Below, in pieces: positions 42,444 through 52,221 of a DNA stretch of 64,000 nt (position 1 is the first letter of the stretch; every line of letters begins with the position of its first letter). The stretch covers positions 97,416 to 161,415 of the forward strand of contig NZ_ALAP01000041.1 of the NCBI RefSeq assembly GCF_000280905.1, in the 5' to 3' direction. Under the pieces are notes generated by a model, which was given only the letters and a program-made list of their open reading frames with translations, was not told the origin of the DNA and did no database searches. Origin of the DNA: Streptomyces sp. AA1529 (GTDB lineage: Bacteria; Actinomycetota; Actinomycetes; Streptomycetales; Streptomycetaceae). Position numbers and translations under genes: made by a program.

Positions 42444-43126
42444 GGGTCGGTGCGCAGGAGTTCCCGCAGGTCCGCGACGGTCCCGGCATCCGCGTCCGCC
42501 AGCCAGGCGGCCGGGGTGGGCCCGCCGGTGTAGCCCAGCACCGGCATGCCGGCCGCGCGTGCCGCGCGGACCCCCGCCGGGCTGTCCTCGATCACCAGGC
42601 ACTCCGCGGCCGGGGCGCCGCAGACGGCGGCCGCGTGCCGGAACAGGTCGGGAGCGGGCTTGCCCTCGCGCACGTCGTCCGCGCTGAAGACCCGGCCGGC
42701 GAAGCGGCCCCACAGCCCGGTCGCGGCCAGCGAGTGGCGGATCCGGGGATGGCTGCCGCTGCTGGCCACGCAGTACGGCAGGCCCCGCGCGTCCAGCGCG
42801 TCGAGCAGTTCACCGACGCCCGGCATCGTGTGGGGTGCCGCCTCGAACGCGGCGGCCACCCGGGCCCGGTACTCCACGAGCCAGCCGTCGTCCACGGGCC
42901 GGGCGGCGTGCGCGCGCACCTGCGCCAGCAGATACGGCTCGGGGGTGCCCAGGAACTTCTTCAGCACGTCGGCGGGCGTCAGCGGCCACCCCGCCTCGGT
43001 CGCCATCGCCGCCACGACCTCGGGCCCGATCCGCTCGGTGTCCACCAGCACCCCGTCGCAGTCGAAGACGACGAGCCGTGCGCGGGCCAGGGCACGGGCG
43101 GGGGAGGGGCGGGGCGCGCTGTCCAT
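42437..43126 (-). CDS. HAD-family phosphatase (beta-phosphoglucomutase-like)
   Basis: This 229-residue cytosolic enzyme of the haloacid dehalogenase superfamily starts at ATG 43126 (a GTG at 43135 is also in frame). The nucleophile motif is VVFDCDGVLVDTE, with the acid/base Asp two residues later; motif II is CVASSGSHPRI, the lysine is in EGKPAPDLF and the metal Asp in CLVIEDSPAGVRAA. The helical cap has VLKKFLG. It could be a sugar phosphatase or a beta-phosphoglucomutase; the cap alone does not decide. Confidence 0.88.
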   Translation of the reverse strand: MDSAPRPSPARALARARLVVFDCDGVLVDTERIGPEVVAAMATEAGWPLTPADVLKKFLGTPEPYLLAQVRAHAARPVDDGWLVEYRARVAAAFEAAPHTMPGVGELLDALDARGLPYCVASSGSHPRIRHSLAATGLWGRFAGRVFSADDVREGKPAPDLFRHAAAVCGAPAAECLVIEDSPAGVRAARAAGMPVLGYTGGPTPAAWLADADAGTVADLRELLRTDPV

Positions 43127-43159
43127 GCGCCCCACCCCATCACGCTCCCGGGCCCCGGC

Positions 43160-44281
43160 TCAGCCCGGGTCGGCGAGCTGCCCGGTCACCCAGGCGTGGA
43201 AGTCCCCGATGTGGTGCTCGCTGGGGACCAGCACCCCGCCCTTGCGGTAGGCGCGGGAGGCCATGGCGGGCTGGGTGCGTTCGCAGGCGTCGAAGTCCTG
43301 GAGGTTGACCCGGTGGAAGAGCTCCACGGAGTGCGAGACGTCCGCCCCGCTCGCGACCACCTCCGGCGCGTACAGCCAGTCGCACTCGACGACCGTGCGG
43401 TCCTGCGCCAGCGGGAACATCCGGTGCACGATCACATGGTCGGGCACCAGGTTGACGAACACCTGCGGCCGGATGGTGAGCGCGTAGTAGCGGCGATCGT
43501 GCGTGTCGGGTACTCCCGGCAGCCGGGCGAAGCCGGCGCCGCCGTCCACGGTGAACCCCGCGGCCTCGTCCGCGAACGCGGGCCCGTGCCCGGTGTAGTA
43601 CTGGGCGGCGAACCCGTCGGCGAACTCGGGCAGCACCTCGGTGAGTTCGGGATGGATGGTGGCGCAGTGGTAGCACTCCATGAAGTTCTCGACGATCAGC
43701 TTCCAGTTGGCCGCGACGTCGTAGGTGCGGCGGCGGCCCAGCGCCAGCGCGTCGATCCCGTAGTGCCCGATCACCTCGTCGCCGCCCAGTCGCTCGGCGA
43801 CTCCGTCCATGACCGTCTCCTCGAACGACGGCGGCTCGGCGGCCAGGCACACCCACGCGTACCCCAGCCATTCGCGCAGCTCCACCGTGTGCAGTCCGTA
43901 GGCGGCGCGGTCCACGTCCGGCATCCGGGTCAGATTGGGCGCCGCCGTCAGCGCACCGTCCAGGTCGTAGGTCCAGGCGTGGTAAGGGCACTGCAGGCTG
44001 CGCCGCACCTGGCCCGCCTGCTCCGTGCACAGCCGCGCCCCGCGGTGCCGGCACACATTGAGGAAGGCCCGCAGCCCGCCCCGGCGGTTCCGGGTGATCA
44101 GCACGCTCTCGCGGCCCACCTGGACGGTGCGGTAGGCGCCGGGCTTGTCGAGGTCGGCCGAGCGGACCGCGCAGAACCACGCGGTCTCGAAGATGCGCTC
44201 CTGCTCGCGCCGGAAGTTCTCCGGATCGGTGTAGCGGTCCCCTGGCAGGGTGGCCAGCAGGCTGCTGACAGCGGTCGTCAT
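43160..44281 (-). CDS. Rieske non-heme iron oxygenase (glycine betaine demethylase-like)
   Basis: This 373-residue oxygenase subunit probably demethylates glycine betaine to dimethylglycine with release of formaldehyde. The Rieske [2Fe-2S] site is C77-R-H79 and C98-P-Y-H101. The catalytic iron site lies in [16 protein letters not shown] (H205, H210). It starts at ATG 44281, overlapping the stop of the sarcosine oxidase gene. Electrons should come from the ferredoxin and reductase encoded at 50603-52158. Related enzymes act on stachydrine or carnitine; the neighbouring demethylation genes favour glycine betaine. Confidence 0.85.
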   Translation of the reverse strand: MTTAVSSLLATLPGDRYTDPENFRREQERIFETAWFCAVRSADLDKPGAYRTVQVGRESVLITRNRRGGLRAFLNVCRHRGARLCTEQAGQVRRSLQCPYHAWTYDLDGALTAAPNLTRMPDVDRAAYGLHTVELREWLGYAWVCLAAEPPSFEETVMDGVAERLGGDEVIGHYGIDALALGRRRTYDVAANWKLIVENFMECYHCATIHPELTEVLPEFADGFAAQYYTGHGPAFADEAAGFTVDGGAGFARLPGVPDTHDRRYYALTIRPQVFVNLVPDHVIVHRMFPLAQDRTVVECDWLYAPEVVASGADVSHSVELFHRVNLQDFDACERTQPAMASRAYRKGGVLVPSEHHIGDFHAWVTGQLADPG

Positions 44282-45477
44282 GGCGTGGTCTCTCCCTCGG
44301 GAGTGGCGAGGCGGCGGTGCGGGGCCCGCAGGGCTTCCCTGCGCGGGTCGAACAGCGTGATCGGGTGCTCGGTGGTGCCGTTGAGTGCCAGGTCGGCGAC
44401 GATCTCGCCGACCACGGGGACGAACTTGAAGCCGTGCCCGGAGAATCCGCAGGCGACCGTCACCGCCTCCGGGTGCAGCGGGTGCCGGGCCAGTACGAAG
44501 TGCTCGTCGGGAGTGGTGGTGTACATGCAGGTGACGGCCTTGCGCAGGGAGCCGGGCAGCTGGGGGAGGCGGGGCCGCAACTGCGCCGCCATGGCCGCGC
44601 TCTCCGCCTCGGTCACGGTCCGCTCGACGGTCTCCGGATCGCACGGCGAGCCCTTGCGGAAGAAGGCTGTCTTCGCCCCGCCGTCCGGGCCCTCGATCGC
44701 GGGGAACCCGTAGATCTGCACCCCTTCGGCGTCCTCCCATACATAGACGGGGTGCCGCTCCGGCGCGAACGGCGCGCTGCCGCCGCGCGGCCGGAACCAG
44801 TACATGACCTGCCGCTCGACGGTGAAGTGCGCACCGAGACCGGCCAGCAGGCCGGGCGCCCACGCGCCGGGGCACACCACCAGGTGCCCCGCGCTGTAGA
44901 CGTCGTCCGTCGTGTGGACGCGTACGCCCCTGCCGCCCGGCAGCACCTCCCAGCGGGTGACGGGCTCCTCGAACCGCAGGTCGGCTCCGGCCTGCTGGGC
45001 GAGCTGGAGGTGCGCCGCGACGGTCGACTCGGGGCGGACGAACCCGGCCCGCGCCTCGTACAGCGCGACTTCGTCGTCCGCCGGTGTCAGGGTCGGGAAG
45101 CGGCGCCGCACCTCGGCGGCGTCCAGCATCTCGTGCGGGAGGTCCCACTGCCTGGCCGAGCGCAGGCTGCCGGAGACCGTGCGGCTCTCGGGGCGGCCGA
45201 CCATCACGCCCCCGCACAGCGTGGCGATGCTGCGGCCGGTGTCGTGCTCCAGCTTCGCGAAGAGTTCGTAGGAGCGCAGCAGCAGCGGGACGTAGGCAGG
45301 GTCCTCGAAGTAGGACTGCCGTACGATGCGGGAACCGCCGTGGCTGGAGCCGCGGTGGTGCGCGGGGCCGAAGCGCTCCAGCCCCAGGACGCGGTGGCCG
45401 CGGGCGGCCAGGTGGTAGGCGGCGGCACTGCCCATGCCGCCGAGACCGAGGACGATGACATCGCGGGGATGCGGCAT
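44278..45477 (-). CDS. Monomeric sarcosine oxidase-like flavoprotein
   Basis: This 399-residue oxidase of the MSOX/N-methyltryptophan oxidase family oxidises the N-methyl group of sarcosine to give glycine, formaldehyde and hydrogen peroxide. Dinucleotide site: [39 protein letters not shown] is a family signature. The cysteine that covalently binds FAD is in [12 protein letters not shown] (C317). It starts at ATG 45477. The 185-base gap to the preceding gene holds a 14-bp palindrome and may contain a second promoter. Context supports sarcosine as substrate. Confidence 0.88.
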   Translation of the reverse strand: MPHPRDVIVLGLGGMGSAAAYHLAARGHRVLGLERFGPAHHRGSSHGGSRIVRQSYFEDPAYVPLLLRSYELFAKLEHDTGRSIATLCGGVMVGRPESRTVSGSLRSARQWDLPHEMLDAAEVRRRFPTLTPADDEVALYEARAGFVRPESTVAAHLQLAQQAGADLRFEEPVTRWEVLPGGRGVRVHTTDDVYSAGHLVVCPGAWAPGLLAGLGAHFTVERQVMYWFRPRGGSAPFAPERHPVYVWEDAEGVQIYGFPAIEGPDGGAKTAFFRKGSPCDPETVERTVTEAESAAMAAQLRPRLPQLPGSLRKAVTCMYTTTPDEHFVLARHPLHPEAVTVACGFSGHGFKFVPVVGEIVADLALNGTTEHPITLFDPRREALRAPHRRLATPEGETTP

Positions 45478-45562
45478 TGCGGGTCTCCTTCGGGTGCCGG
45501 GTCCCGCCCGCTCCCCGCACCGGGCCGGTTCCGGCCTCCCGGCGCCGCCACCGCACCCGGCA

Positions 45563-45576
45563 CGAGGCATGCCTCG
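45563..45576. promoter_or_regulatory. 14-bp palindrome ahead of the sarcosine oxidase gene
   Basis: CGAGGCATGCCTCG is a perfect palindrome 86 bases upstream of the sarcosine oxidase start, in the only sizeable gap inside the demethylation operon. It may be an operator for a second transcript (oxidase plus Rieske oxygenase) or a short hairpin after the dimethylglycine dehydrogenase gene. Confidence 0.35.
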
Positions 45577-45662
45577 CCCGCGGCGCGGACGGACGGGGAG
45601 CGGAGCGGCGGCCCGGGGCCGGAGGGGCGGACCCTCGGCTCGGGGGCGGGCGGTACCGGGGG

Positions 45663-48200
45663 CTAGCGGCGGATCCGGGCCATCTCGGGGTCGAACAGGG
45701 GCTCGGCGGCGACCGTCGCCGCGATCTTGTCGCCGAAGTACTCGACGGCGACGGAGGTGCCCGGCACGGCGGTGCGGGCCGGCAGCCAGGCGTAGGCGAC
45801 GCAGCGCCCCACGCTGTAGCCGTACGACGCGCTGGTCACATATCCGTCGACGACCCCGTCGACATGGACCGGCTCGCTGCCCAGGACGACCGCGGCCGGA
45901 TCGTCCAGGGTGAGGCACACCAGCTTCCGCTCCGGTGCGCTCCGCGCGGCCAGCGCGTCCCGCCCGAGGAAGTCGCCCTTGGCGGGGCGTACGGCGAAGC
46001 CGACACCGGCCTCCTCGGGGGTGTGCTCGGCGGTCATGTCGGCACCCCAGGCCCGGTACCCCTTCTCCAGCCGCAGGCTGTTGAAGGCGCTGCGGCCGGC
46101 GGCGACGACGCCGAGCCGCTGCCCGGCCTCCCAGAGGGTGTCCCACAGCCGCAGGCCGACATCGGCGTCCGCGTACAGCTCCCAGCCCAGCTCTCCCACG
46201 TAGCTCACCCGCAGTGCCGTCACCGGGACGTGGCCCACGTAGGTCTCGCGTGCCTTGAAGTAGCCGAACGCCTCGTGGGAGAAGTCGGCGGGGGTCAGGG
46301 GCTGCACCAGCTCCCGGGCGAGCGGGCCCCACACCCCGATGCAGCAGGTGCCGGAGGTGATGTCCCGGACGTGGACGTCCTCGGGCGCGTGCCGGACGAG
46401 CCAGTCCAGGTCGGCCGGGGTGTTGGCGCCGAGCTGCCAGCGCTCGGGACCCAGCCGCGCCGCGGTCAGGTCGCTGCGGATGCCGCCGCTCTCGTCGAGC
46501 AGCAGCGTGTAGGTGACCGACCCCGGGCGCTTCTTGAGGTTGTTGCTGGTCATCCGCTGCAGGAAGGGGAGCGAGCCGGGCCCGGTGACCTCCAGCCGTC
46601 GCAGCGGTGTCATGTCGTAGAGCGCGACCCGCTCGCGGGTCAGCTTCGCCTCGGCCGCGGCGATCGGCGACCAGTGCCGTGCCGACCACGGGTCGCGCTC
46701 GGCCGGCCGCAGGCCGAGCTGTTCCACCAGCGGGGCGTTGGCCTCGTACCAGTGGGGGCGCTCCCAGCCGCCCGACTCCAGGAAGTGGGCGCCCAGTTCC
46801 TGCTGTCGCGGATAGAAGGGGCTGGTGCGCAGGGGGCGGCCCGTGGCGGGCGGCTGGAGCGGGTGGATCACGTCGTACACCTCGACGAAGCTGCGCTCGC
46901 CGCGCTCGCGCACGTGGGCGGGGGAGCGCTGAGCCCGTTCGAAGCGGTGCGGGTCGCACTCGTGGGCGTCGACCGTGGTGCGGCCGTCGGTCATCAGTTC
47001 GGCGACGGCGCGCGCGGCGCCCGCGGAGTGCGTGACCCAGACGGCCTCGGCGAACCAGAAGCCGCGCAGCGCGTCGGACTCGCCCAGCAGCGGCATCCCG
47101 TCCGGGGTGAAGGAGAAGACACCGTTGAAGCCCTTGTCCACCCGGGAGGCGGCCAGACCGGGCAGCAGCCGGCCGGTCTCCGTCCAGCTCGGCTCGAAGT
47201 CCTGCGCGGTGAAGGGCAGCGAGGACGGCATCTCGGGGGCCTGGTCGTAGGGCAGCACCGCGTACGGGTCGACGGGCAGCGGGCGGTGCGCGTAGGTGCC
47301 GATGCCGATCCGGCCGGGTCCGCCCGCCGGGTCGAGGTGCTCGCGGTAGTACAGGTCGTGGTCCTGGTGGCGCAGGATCGGCCGCACGGCCTCGTCGCCG
47401 CCGGTCCCGGAGCCGGTCAGCTCCGGCAGCGGCGCCGTGGTCGCGTACTGGTGCGCGAGCGGCAGCAGCGGTACCTCCACTCCGGCCATCGCGCCGATCA
47501 CCGGGCCCCAGAATCCGGCCGCCGAGACCACATGGTCGGCCGGGAAGGTGCCGCGGTCGGTGACGACGCCGGTGACCCTGCCCGCTTCCTTCTCCACCCC
47601 GGTGACCGTGTGCCGCTCCAGGAAGCGGGCCCCCCGCCGGGAGGCGCGCTCGATCTGCGCCTGGCAGGCGTCCACGGCGCGGGCCAGACCGTCACCGGGG
47701 GTGTGGAAGCCGCCGAGCACGGAGTCGGGGTCGAGCATCGGGAACAGCTCCGCGCACCGCGCGGGACCGACCAGTTCGCCCTCCACGCCCCAGGCGGCCG
47801 CGAGTCCGGCCTTGCGGTACAGGTCCAGCCTGCGGGCCTCGGTGGTGGCCACCTCCAGCCCGCCCACCGGCAGGAAGCAGGGCCGCCCCGCCCGGTGCAG
47901 CCCGGTGAACTTCTCCACGGTGTAGCGCGCGTACCGGGTGAGGGTCCGCGAGGGGCTGGTGCGGAAGACCAGGCCGGGTGCGTGCGAGGTGGAGCCGCCG
48001 GGGGAGGCCAGCGGACCCTGTTCGAGCACGGTGACGTCGCACCAGCCGCGTGCCGTCAACTCGTCGGCCAGTGAGCAGCCGACGATTCCGGCACCGACGA
48101 TGACGACGCGGGCGCGCCGGGAGCCGGCCTGCGGGCCGGACGCCGGGGCGGACGGGGCGGAGGGAGACCCGCGGGCGGGTTCCGGGGCAGGAGTGTTCAC
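45663..48200 (-). CDS. Dimethylglycine dehydrogenase/oxidase-like protein
   Basis: This 845-residue flavoprotein should convert dimethylglycine to sarcosine. Domains in order: DAO-type FAD domain ([18 protein letters not shown]), a FAD-dependent oxidoreductase middle domain, and a GcvT-like folate-binding region with its C-terminal barrel ([20 protein letters not shown]). A His in [10 protein letters not shown] (H73) matches the residue that binds FAD covalently in this family. The folate domain can trap the released one-carbon unit. It starts at GTG 48200, overlapping the stop of the formaldehyde dehydrogenase gene. Length is normal for the family. Confidence 0.87.
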   Translation of the reverse strand: MNTPAPEPARGSPSAPSAPASGPQAGSRRARVVIVGAGIVGCSLADELTARGWCDVTVLEQGPLASPGGSTSHAPGLVFRTSPSRTLTRYARYTVEKFTGLHRAGRPCFLPVGGLEVATTEARRLDLYRKAGLAAAWGVEGELVGPARCAELFPMLDPDSVLGGFHTPGDGLARAVDACQAQIERASRRGARFLERHTVTGVEKEAGRVTGVVTDRGTFPADHVVSAAGFWGPVIGAMAGVEVPLLPLAHQYATTAPLPELTGSGTGGDEAVRPILRHQDHDLYYREHLDPAGGPGRIGIGTYAHRPLPVDPYAVLPYDQAPEMPSSLPFTAQDFEPSWTETGRLLPGLAASRVDKGFNGVFSFTPDGMPLLGESDALRGFWFAEAVWVTHSAGAARAVAELMTDGRTTVDAHECDPHRFERAQRSPAHVRERGERSFVEVYDVIHPLQPPATGRPLRTSPFYPRQQELGAHFLESGGWERPHWYEANAPLVEQLGLRPAERDPWSARHWSPIAAAEAKLTRERVALYDMTPLRRLEVTGPGSLPFLQRMTSNNLKKRPGSVTYTLLLDESGGIRSDLTAARLGPERWQLGANTPADLDWLVRHAPEDVHVRDITSGTCCIGVWGPLARELVQPLTPADFSHEAFGYFKARETYVGHVPVTALRVSYVGELGWELYADADVGLRLWDTLWEAGQRLGVVAAGRSAFNSLRLEKGYRAWGADMTAEHTPEEAGVGFAVRPAKGDFLGRDALAARSAPERKLVCLTLDDPAAVVLGSEPVHVDGVVDGYVTSASYGYSVGRCVAYAWLPARTAVPGTSVAVEYFGDKIAATVAAEPLFDPEMARIRR

Positions 48201-49285
48201 AGGACCACCACCGATCGCAGCACCTTGCCGCGCTGCATCCGTTCGAAGGCGACCTCGACCTCGTCCAGCGCGATCGTCTCGGTGACGAAGGCGCCCAGGT
48301 CGAGCTTGCCGCTGAGATAGAGGTCGATCAGGACGGGGAAGTCCCGGCTGGGAAGGCAGTCCCCGTACCAGGACGAGGTGAGGGCGCCGCCCCGCGAGAA
48401 GAGCTCCTGGAAAGGGAGTTCGATCGTCACGTCCGGAGCGGGGACTCCGGCCAGGACGAGCACACCCGCCAGGTCCCGCATGGCGAACCCCTGCAGATAG
48501 GTCTCCGGGCGGCCGACGGCCTCGACGACCAGGTCCGCACCATGGCCGCCGGTCAGTTCGCGGACGGCCGCGACGGGATCGGTGCCGCGTGAGTTGACGC
48601 TGTGGGTGGCACCGAACCGGGTGGCGGTGTCCAGCTTGCCGTCGTCGATGTCGACGGCGATGACGCGGCGCGCCCCGGCCAGCGAGGCCGCCGCCACGGC
48701 CGCGTTGCCCACTCCGCCGCAGCCGATGACGGCCACGGTGTCGCCGTGCGCCACGCCCCCGGTGTGCACGGCGGCTCCCCAGCCGGCCATCACTCCGCAG
48801 CCGATGAGACCGGCTGCCTCGGGACGTGCTGCCGGGTCGACCCTGACGGCCTGGCCCGCGTCCACGAGCGTCTTGTCGGCGAAGGCGCCGATGCCGAGCG
48901 CCGGGGTCAGCGGAGTGCCGTCCAGCAGCGTCATCGGCTGCCGGGCGTTGCGCGAGTCGAAGCAGTACCAGGGCCGCCCCTTGCGGCAGGAGCGGCAGCT
49001 TCCGCACGGTGCGCGCCAGGCGAGTACGACGAAGTCGCCGGCGCGCAGGTCGGTGACGCCGGGGCCCGTCGCTTCGACGACGCCCGCGGCCTCGTGGCCC
49101 AGCAGGAAGGGGAAGCCGTCGTTGTCGACGGCGCCCTCCCGGTAGTGCAGATCGGTGTGGCAGACACCGCATGCCTGGATCGAGACGAGGACTTCTCCCG
49201 GGCCGGGATCCGGTACCAGGACCGGCTGCACCTCGACCGGGGCGTCCTTCTTCATCGCGATGACAGCGCGGACCTCGTGTGGCAT
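48197..49285 (-). CDS. S-(hydroxymethyl)mycothiol dehydrogenase-like enzyme
   Basis: This 362-residue zinc-dependent medium-chain dehydrogenase matches the actinobacterial mycothiol-dependent formaldehyde dehydrogenase. Catalytic zinc ligands: C39 in ACGVCHTDL and H64-E65 in LLGHEAAG. Structural zinc: C94, C97, C100, C108 in [17 protein letters not shown]. Cofactor site: [15 protein letters not shown] with an Asp after strand 2 (NAD). It heads the operon at ATG 49285. Each demethylation step in the pathway releases formaldehyde, so this enzyme fits as the detoxifying partner. Confidence 0.87.
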   Translation of the reverse strand: MPHEVRAVIAMKKDAPVEVQPVLVPDPGPGEVLVSIQACGVCHTDLHYREGAVDNDGFPFLLGHEAAGVVEATGPGVTDLRAGDFVVLAWRAPCGSCRSCRKGRPWYCFDSRNARQPMTLLDGTPLTPALGIGAFADKTLVDAGQAVRVDPAARPEAAGLIGCGVMAGWGAAVHTGGVAHGDTVAVIGCGGVGNAAVAAASLAGARRVIAVDIDDGKLDTATRFGATHSVNSRGTDPVAAVRELTGGHGADLVVEAVGRPETYLQGFAMRDLAGVLVLAGVPAPDVTIELPFQELFSRGGALTSSWYGDCLPSRDFPVLIDLYLSGKLDLGAFVTETIALDEVEVAFERMQRGKVLRSVVVL

Positions 49286-49303
49286 TCCCAGACCTCGCAG
49301 TTG

Positions 49304-49342
49304 TTGCGTAGTGCACGACTGGTTGCGCTATGGGAGACATAG
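49304..49342. promoter_or_regulatory. Candidate IclR operator region for the demethylation operon
   Basis: Just upstream of the dehydrogenase start lie GTTGCG at 49303-49308 and again at 49322-49327. A near-palindrome GTAGTGCACGAC spans 49308-49319, and a perfect inverted repeat CTATG-GGAGA-CATAG spans 49328-49342. GTTGCG recurs at 50468 before the ferredoxin gene. The iclR gene lies between the two sites, so shared control is likely. Confidence 0.45.
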
Positions 49343-49411
49343 TGAGAACGCCGAACCTCGCCCGTCAAGAGATGTGGATCAGCTGTTGGTGACGAGGTGT
49401 CAGAAAAACGC

Positions 49412-49443
49412 ACTGCGGGTCCGGCCGGTGCCGGACCCGCAGT
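49412..49443 (-). terminator. Intrinsic terminator of the iclR gene
   Basis: A perfect 14-bp stem (49412-49425 with 49430-49443) with a 4-base loop is followed, in the minus direction, by GCGTTTTT (plus-strand AAAAACGC at 49404-49411). A stem plus a run of five T is rare in this window, so this is the clearest intrinsic terminator. It lies 100 bases past the iclR stop. Confidence 0.85.
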
Positions 49444-49542
49444 TATGGGAGGTCGGGGCGCTGCTGTAATTGATGCCCCGTCAGAAATTGTCCGTTCTCG
49501 TACGCGGTGCGGCGCCGCCCGCGCCGCCGCTCCCGCCCTCGG

Positions 49543-50346
49543 TCAGTAGGCGTAGCCCATCCGCCGGGAGAGGTCCTGCGCCGCCGCCATGGTGCGCTTG
49601 GCCACTTCCTGGAGCTGCTCCTCCTCCAGCCGGTAGGACGGCCCCGAGACGCTGATCGCGCCGATCACCTTGCCGTCGTGGGCGCGTACCGGCGCAGCCA
49701 CCGCGTGCAGGCCGAGCTCCAGCTCGTCCCGTGCCATCGCGAAACCGGACGTGACCACCGCCTTCAGCTCCGCGCGCAGCTCCGCGGCGGAGACCACGGT
49801 CGACTCCGTCAGCCGCGGCAGCTTGCGCGAGAGCACACTCTCCTGCACCGACTTGGGCTGGTGCGCCAGCAGCGCCTTGCCGCTGGAGGTGGCGTGCAGG
49901 GGGGTGCGTCTGCCCAGCCAGTTCTGCGCGGTGACCGACGACGAGCCACGGGCCTGCATGATGTTGACCGCCGCGTCGTCGTCCAGCACCGCGATGTTCG
50001 CCGTCTCCCCGGCCTCCTCGGCCAGCTCGCGGCAGACCGGCGCACCCTCCTGCGAGATGTCCAGCCGGGAGGCCGCGGCCCCGGCCAGCCGCAGCACACC
50101 CGGGCCCAGGTAGTACTTGCCCCGCTCCTGCTCCTGGGAGACCAGGCCCCTGGCCTCCAGGACGCCGAGCAGTCGGAACGCCGTCGACTTGTGGACCCCC
50201 AGCTCCTCCGCGACCTCCGTCACTCCCGCGTCGCTGTGCCGGGCCAGAATCTCCAGCACGCTCACCGCGCGGTCGACCGACTGGACCGAGGCAGCCGCGC
50301 CTCTGGACTGCTTGCCGGTCCCGGTGTCCTCCGCTTTTCCACTCAT
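49543..50346 (-). CDS. IclR-family transcriptional regulator
   Basis: This 267-residue regulator starts at ATG 50346. Its N-terminal winged helix (VTEVAEELGVHKSTAFRLLG, about residues 40-62) is followed by the IclR effector domain (about 95-265; HATSSGKALLAHQP, then AMARDELELGLHAVAAPVRA). It lies between the demethylation operon and the divergent ferredoxin-reductase pair, so it probably controls both in response to betaine or an intermediate. A strong intrinsic terminator follows its gene and insulates the downstream operon. Confidence 0.9.
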   Translation of the reverse strand: MSGKAEDTGTGKQSRGAAASVQSVDRAVSVLEILARHSDAGVTEVAEELGVHKSTAFRLLGVLEARGLVSQEQERGKYYLGPGVLRLAGAAASRLDISQEGAPVCRELAEEAGETANIAVLDDDAAVNIMQARGSSSVTAQNWLGRRTPLHATSSGKALLAHQPKSVQESVLSRKLPRLTESTVVSAAELRAELKAVVTSGFAMARDELELGLHAVAAPVRAHDGKVIGAISVSGPSYRLEEEQLQEVAKRTMAAAQDLSRRMGYAY

Positions 50347-50467
50347 CTGCTCAACGTCACCGCCTGCTGGCCTGGTTGTGGTTCCCGGGTGCCGGTGCGC
50401 GGACGCGCACCGTTCTTCCCGGAGGCGTCGGCGAGTGCTTGACGTGAAGCCTCCCCGCTTGGATTCT

Positions 50468-50514
50468 GTTGCGCATCACGCTCCATCGTGCGCGATACGG
50501 AACTCGGATAGTAG
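50468..50514. promoter_or_regulatory. Promoter/operator region between iclR and ferredoxin genes
   Basis: GTTGCG (50468-50473), as in the operon promoter at 49303-49327, is followed by the inverted repeat ATCG-TGCG-CGAT (50485-50496). A plus-strand -10-like TAGTAG or GATAGT lies at 50507-50514. The -10 call is weak. Confidence 0.4.
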
Positions 50515-50602
50515 CGAAGCGTCTGCCCCGCACCTTCCCGGACCTGCCGTACCGGGATCGGTCGAATCTGTCTACTCGAACGTGCTCGCGAGGTGAATCA
50601 CA

Positions 50603-50965
50603 GTGATACCCGTCTGTCGCCTTGAGGACCTGCCCGCAGGTGAGTCCGTCCGTCTCGACCTCGAACCTCCCATCGCCGTCTTCAACGCCGACGGCGAGCT
50701 CTACGCCATCGACGACACCTGCACCCACCAGGACGCGTCCCTGGCCGAAGGCTGGCTCGAGGGCTGTCTGGTCGAATGCCCGCTGCACGCAGCTTCATTC
50801 GACCTGCGCACCGGCCGTCCCACCTGCCTCCCGGCCCGTAAGGCCGTGCGCACCCATCCGGTGAGCGTGCTGGACGGCACCGTGTGGGTACATGTCGAGT
50901 CCGCCCAGCCCGTACCCGCAACCGCACCGCACACCGCCGCAGCCGGACAAGGGAGTGCCGCATGA
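50603..50965 (+). CDS. Rieske [2Fe-2S] ferredoxin
   Basis: This 120-residue soluble electron carrier starts at GTG 50603 after GAGGTGA. The cluster ligands are C40 and H42 (DTCTHQDAS) and C59 and H62 (VECPLHAASF), spaced as in biphenyl-dioxygenase-type ferredoxins. The last 20 residues are Ala/Pro-rich. The stop overlaps the reductase start. It should pass electrons from the reductase to the Rieske oxygenase encoded at 43160-44281. Confidence 0.92.
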   Translation: MIPVCRLEDLPAGESVRLDLEPPIAVFNADGELYAIDDTCTHQDASLAEGWLEGCLVECPLHAASFDLRTGRPTCLPARKAVRTHPVSVLDGTVWVHVESAQPVPATAPHTAAAGQGSAA

Positions 50966-52158
50966 GGACCATCACCGTGATCGGCGCGTCCCTGGCAGGA
51001 CTCCACGCCGCGCTGGCCCTGCGTACGCAGGGCTACGACGGCCGACTGGTGATCGTGGGCGAGGAGCACCACCGCCCCTACGACCGCCCGCCGCTCTCCA
51101 AGGAATTCCTGACCGGGGCACTGACCGCCGACCGCCTCTCGCTCGCCGACGCCGAGGAGATCGCCGAACTGGAGGCCGACTGGCTGCTGGGCACCCGCGC
51201 CGAGGGCCTGGACCCGCCCTCCCGCACCGTCGCCCTCGCGGACGGCCGCAGGCTGTCCACCGACGGGGTCGTCCTGGCCACCGGCGCGGCCCCCCGCACC
51301 CTGCCGGGCGAGCCACTGGCGGGGGTGCACACCCTGCGCACCCTGGACGACGCCGCCGCGCTCCGCGAGGAGCTGAGCCGGGGACAGGTGCGGGTCGTCG
51401 TCATCGGCGCCGGCTTCATCGGGGCCGAGGTCGCCTCCTCCTGTGCCACCCTCGGGCACAGTGTCACCGTGGTCGAGGCCGCCGCGCAGCCGCTGCTGAC
51501 CCAACTCGGCGCGGACATGGCCGCGTTCTGCGCCGACCTGCACACCGACCACGGGGTCACGCTGCTCACCGGAACCGGCGTGCAGGCGCTGCACCCGGAG
51601 CCGGGACGGTCGGCCGCCGCCGCCGACGGCGGGCGGGCGCGGGTCGGCTGGGTGGAGCTGGCCGACGGCAGGTTCCTGCCGGCCGACGTGGTCGTCGTCG
51701 GCATCGGCGTCCAGCCCGCCACCGGCTGGCTGGAGGGATCCGGGCTGGTGCTGGACGACGGAGTGGTGTGCGACGCGGGCGGTGCCACTCCGGTGCCGGG
51801 CGTGGTGGCCGTGGGCGACGTGGCCCGTCGTGCCGGGCACCGGGCCGAGCACTGGACCAGCGCCATGGAGTCCCCGGCCGTCGCGGTGCGCAACCTGCTG
51901 GCCGGGACCACGGTGGAGAGCTACTCGGCCGTACCGTATTTCTGGTCGGACCAGTACGGCGTCCGCCTCCAGCTCGCGGGCACCCGGGGCGCGGCCGACA
52001 CCGTGCGGGTGGTGGAGGGCTCCCCGGAGGACCGCAGCTTCCTCGCCCGCTACGAACGCGACGGGGCCACCACCGCGGTTCTCGCGGCCAACCGCCCCCG
52101 TCCCTTCACCCGGGCCCGCCGGGAACTGAGCCGCGAGGGAGGGCTGGCCGCCGTCTGA
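50962..52158 (+). CDS. Ferredoxin reductase (BphA4-like flavoprotein)
   Basis: This 398-residue NAD(P)H-dependent FAD protein reduces the neighbouring ferredoxin. The FAD site is TVIGASLAGLHAALALRTQG and the second dinucleotide site VVVIGAGFIGAEVASSC. The active-site segment is YDRPPLSKEFLTG and the second FAD motif VAVGDVARR. It starts at ATG 50962, overlapping the ferredoxin stop. Reductase, ferredoxin and terminal oxygenase together make a complete three-part Rieske system, split over two divergent transcripts. Confidence 0.9.
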   Translation: MRTITVIGASLAGLHAALALRTQGYDGRLVIVGEEHHRPYDRPPLSKEFLTGALTADRLSLADAEEIAELEADWLLGTRAEGLDPPSRTVALADGRRLSTDGVVLATGAAPRTLPGEPLAGVHTLRTLDDAAALREELSRGQVRVVVIGAGFIGAEVASSCATLGHSVTVVEAAAQPLLTQLGADMAAFCADLHTDHGVTLLTGTGVQALHPEPGRSAAAADGGRARVGWVELADGRFLPADVVVVGIGVQPATGWLEGSGLVLDDGVVCDAGGATPVPGVVAVGDVARRAGHRAEHWTSAMESPAVAVRNLLAGTTVESYSAVPYFWSDQYGVRLQLAGTRGAADTVRVVEGSPEDRSFLARYERDGATTAVLAANRPRPFTRARRELSREGGLAAV

Positions 52159-52178
52159 CCGGGAGCCGCCCTCCGGAC

Positions 52179-52204
52179 GGGCGGGGTGCGCACCGGCCCC
52201 GCCC
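52179..52204. terminator. Hairpin between convergent reductase and AIM24-like genes
   Basis: GGGCGGGG (52179-52186) pairs with CCCCGCCC (52197-52204); the loop itself contains part of GGTGCGCACC. It fills the 63-base gap between two convergent genes. Confidence 0.55.
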
Positions 52205-52221
52205 GCCGCCCGCCGGACGCG

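Noticed and set aside
41081..43126. The FAD monooxygenase and HAD genes as part of a secondary-metabolite cluster
   Set aside because: No synthase, carrier protein or tailoring set lies near; flanking genes are catabolic. The SARP-like repeats alone are not enough.
45477..48074. A long plus-strand frame opposite dimethylglycine dehydrogenase
   Set aside because: No motifs, His/Gln/Gly-rich composition, and the minus strand encodes a clear multi-domain enzyme.
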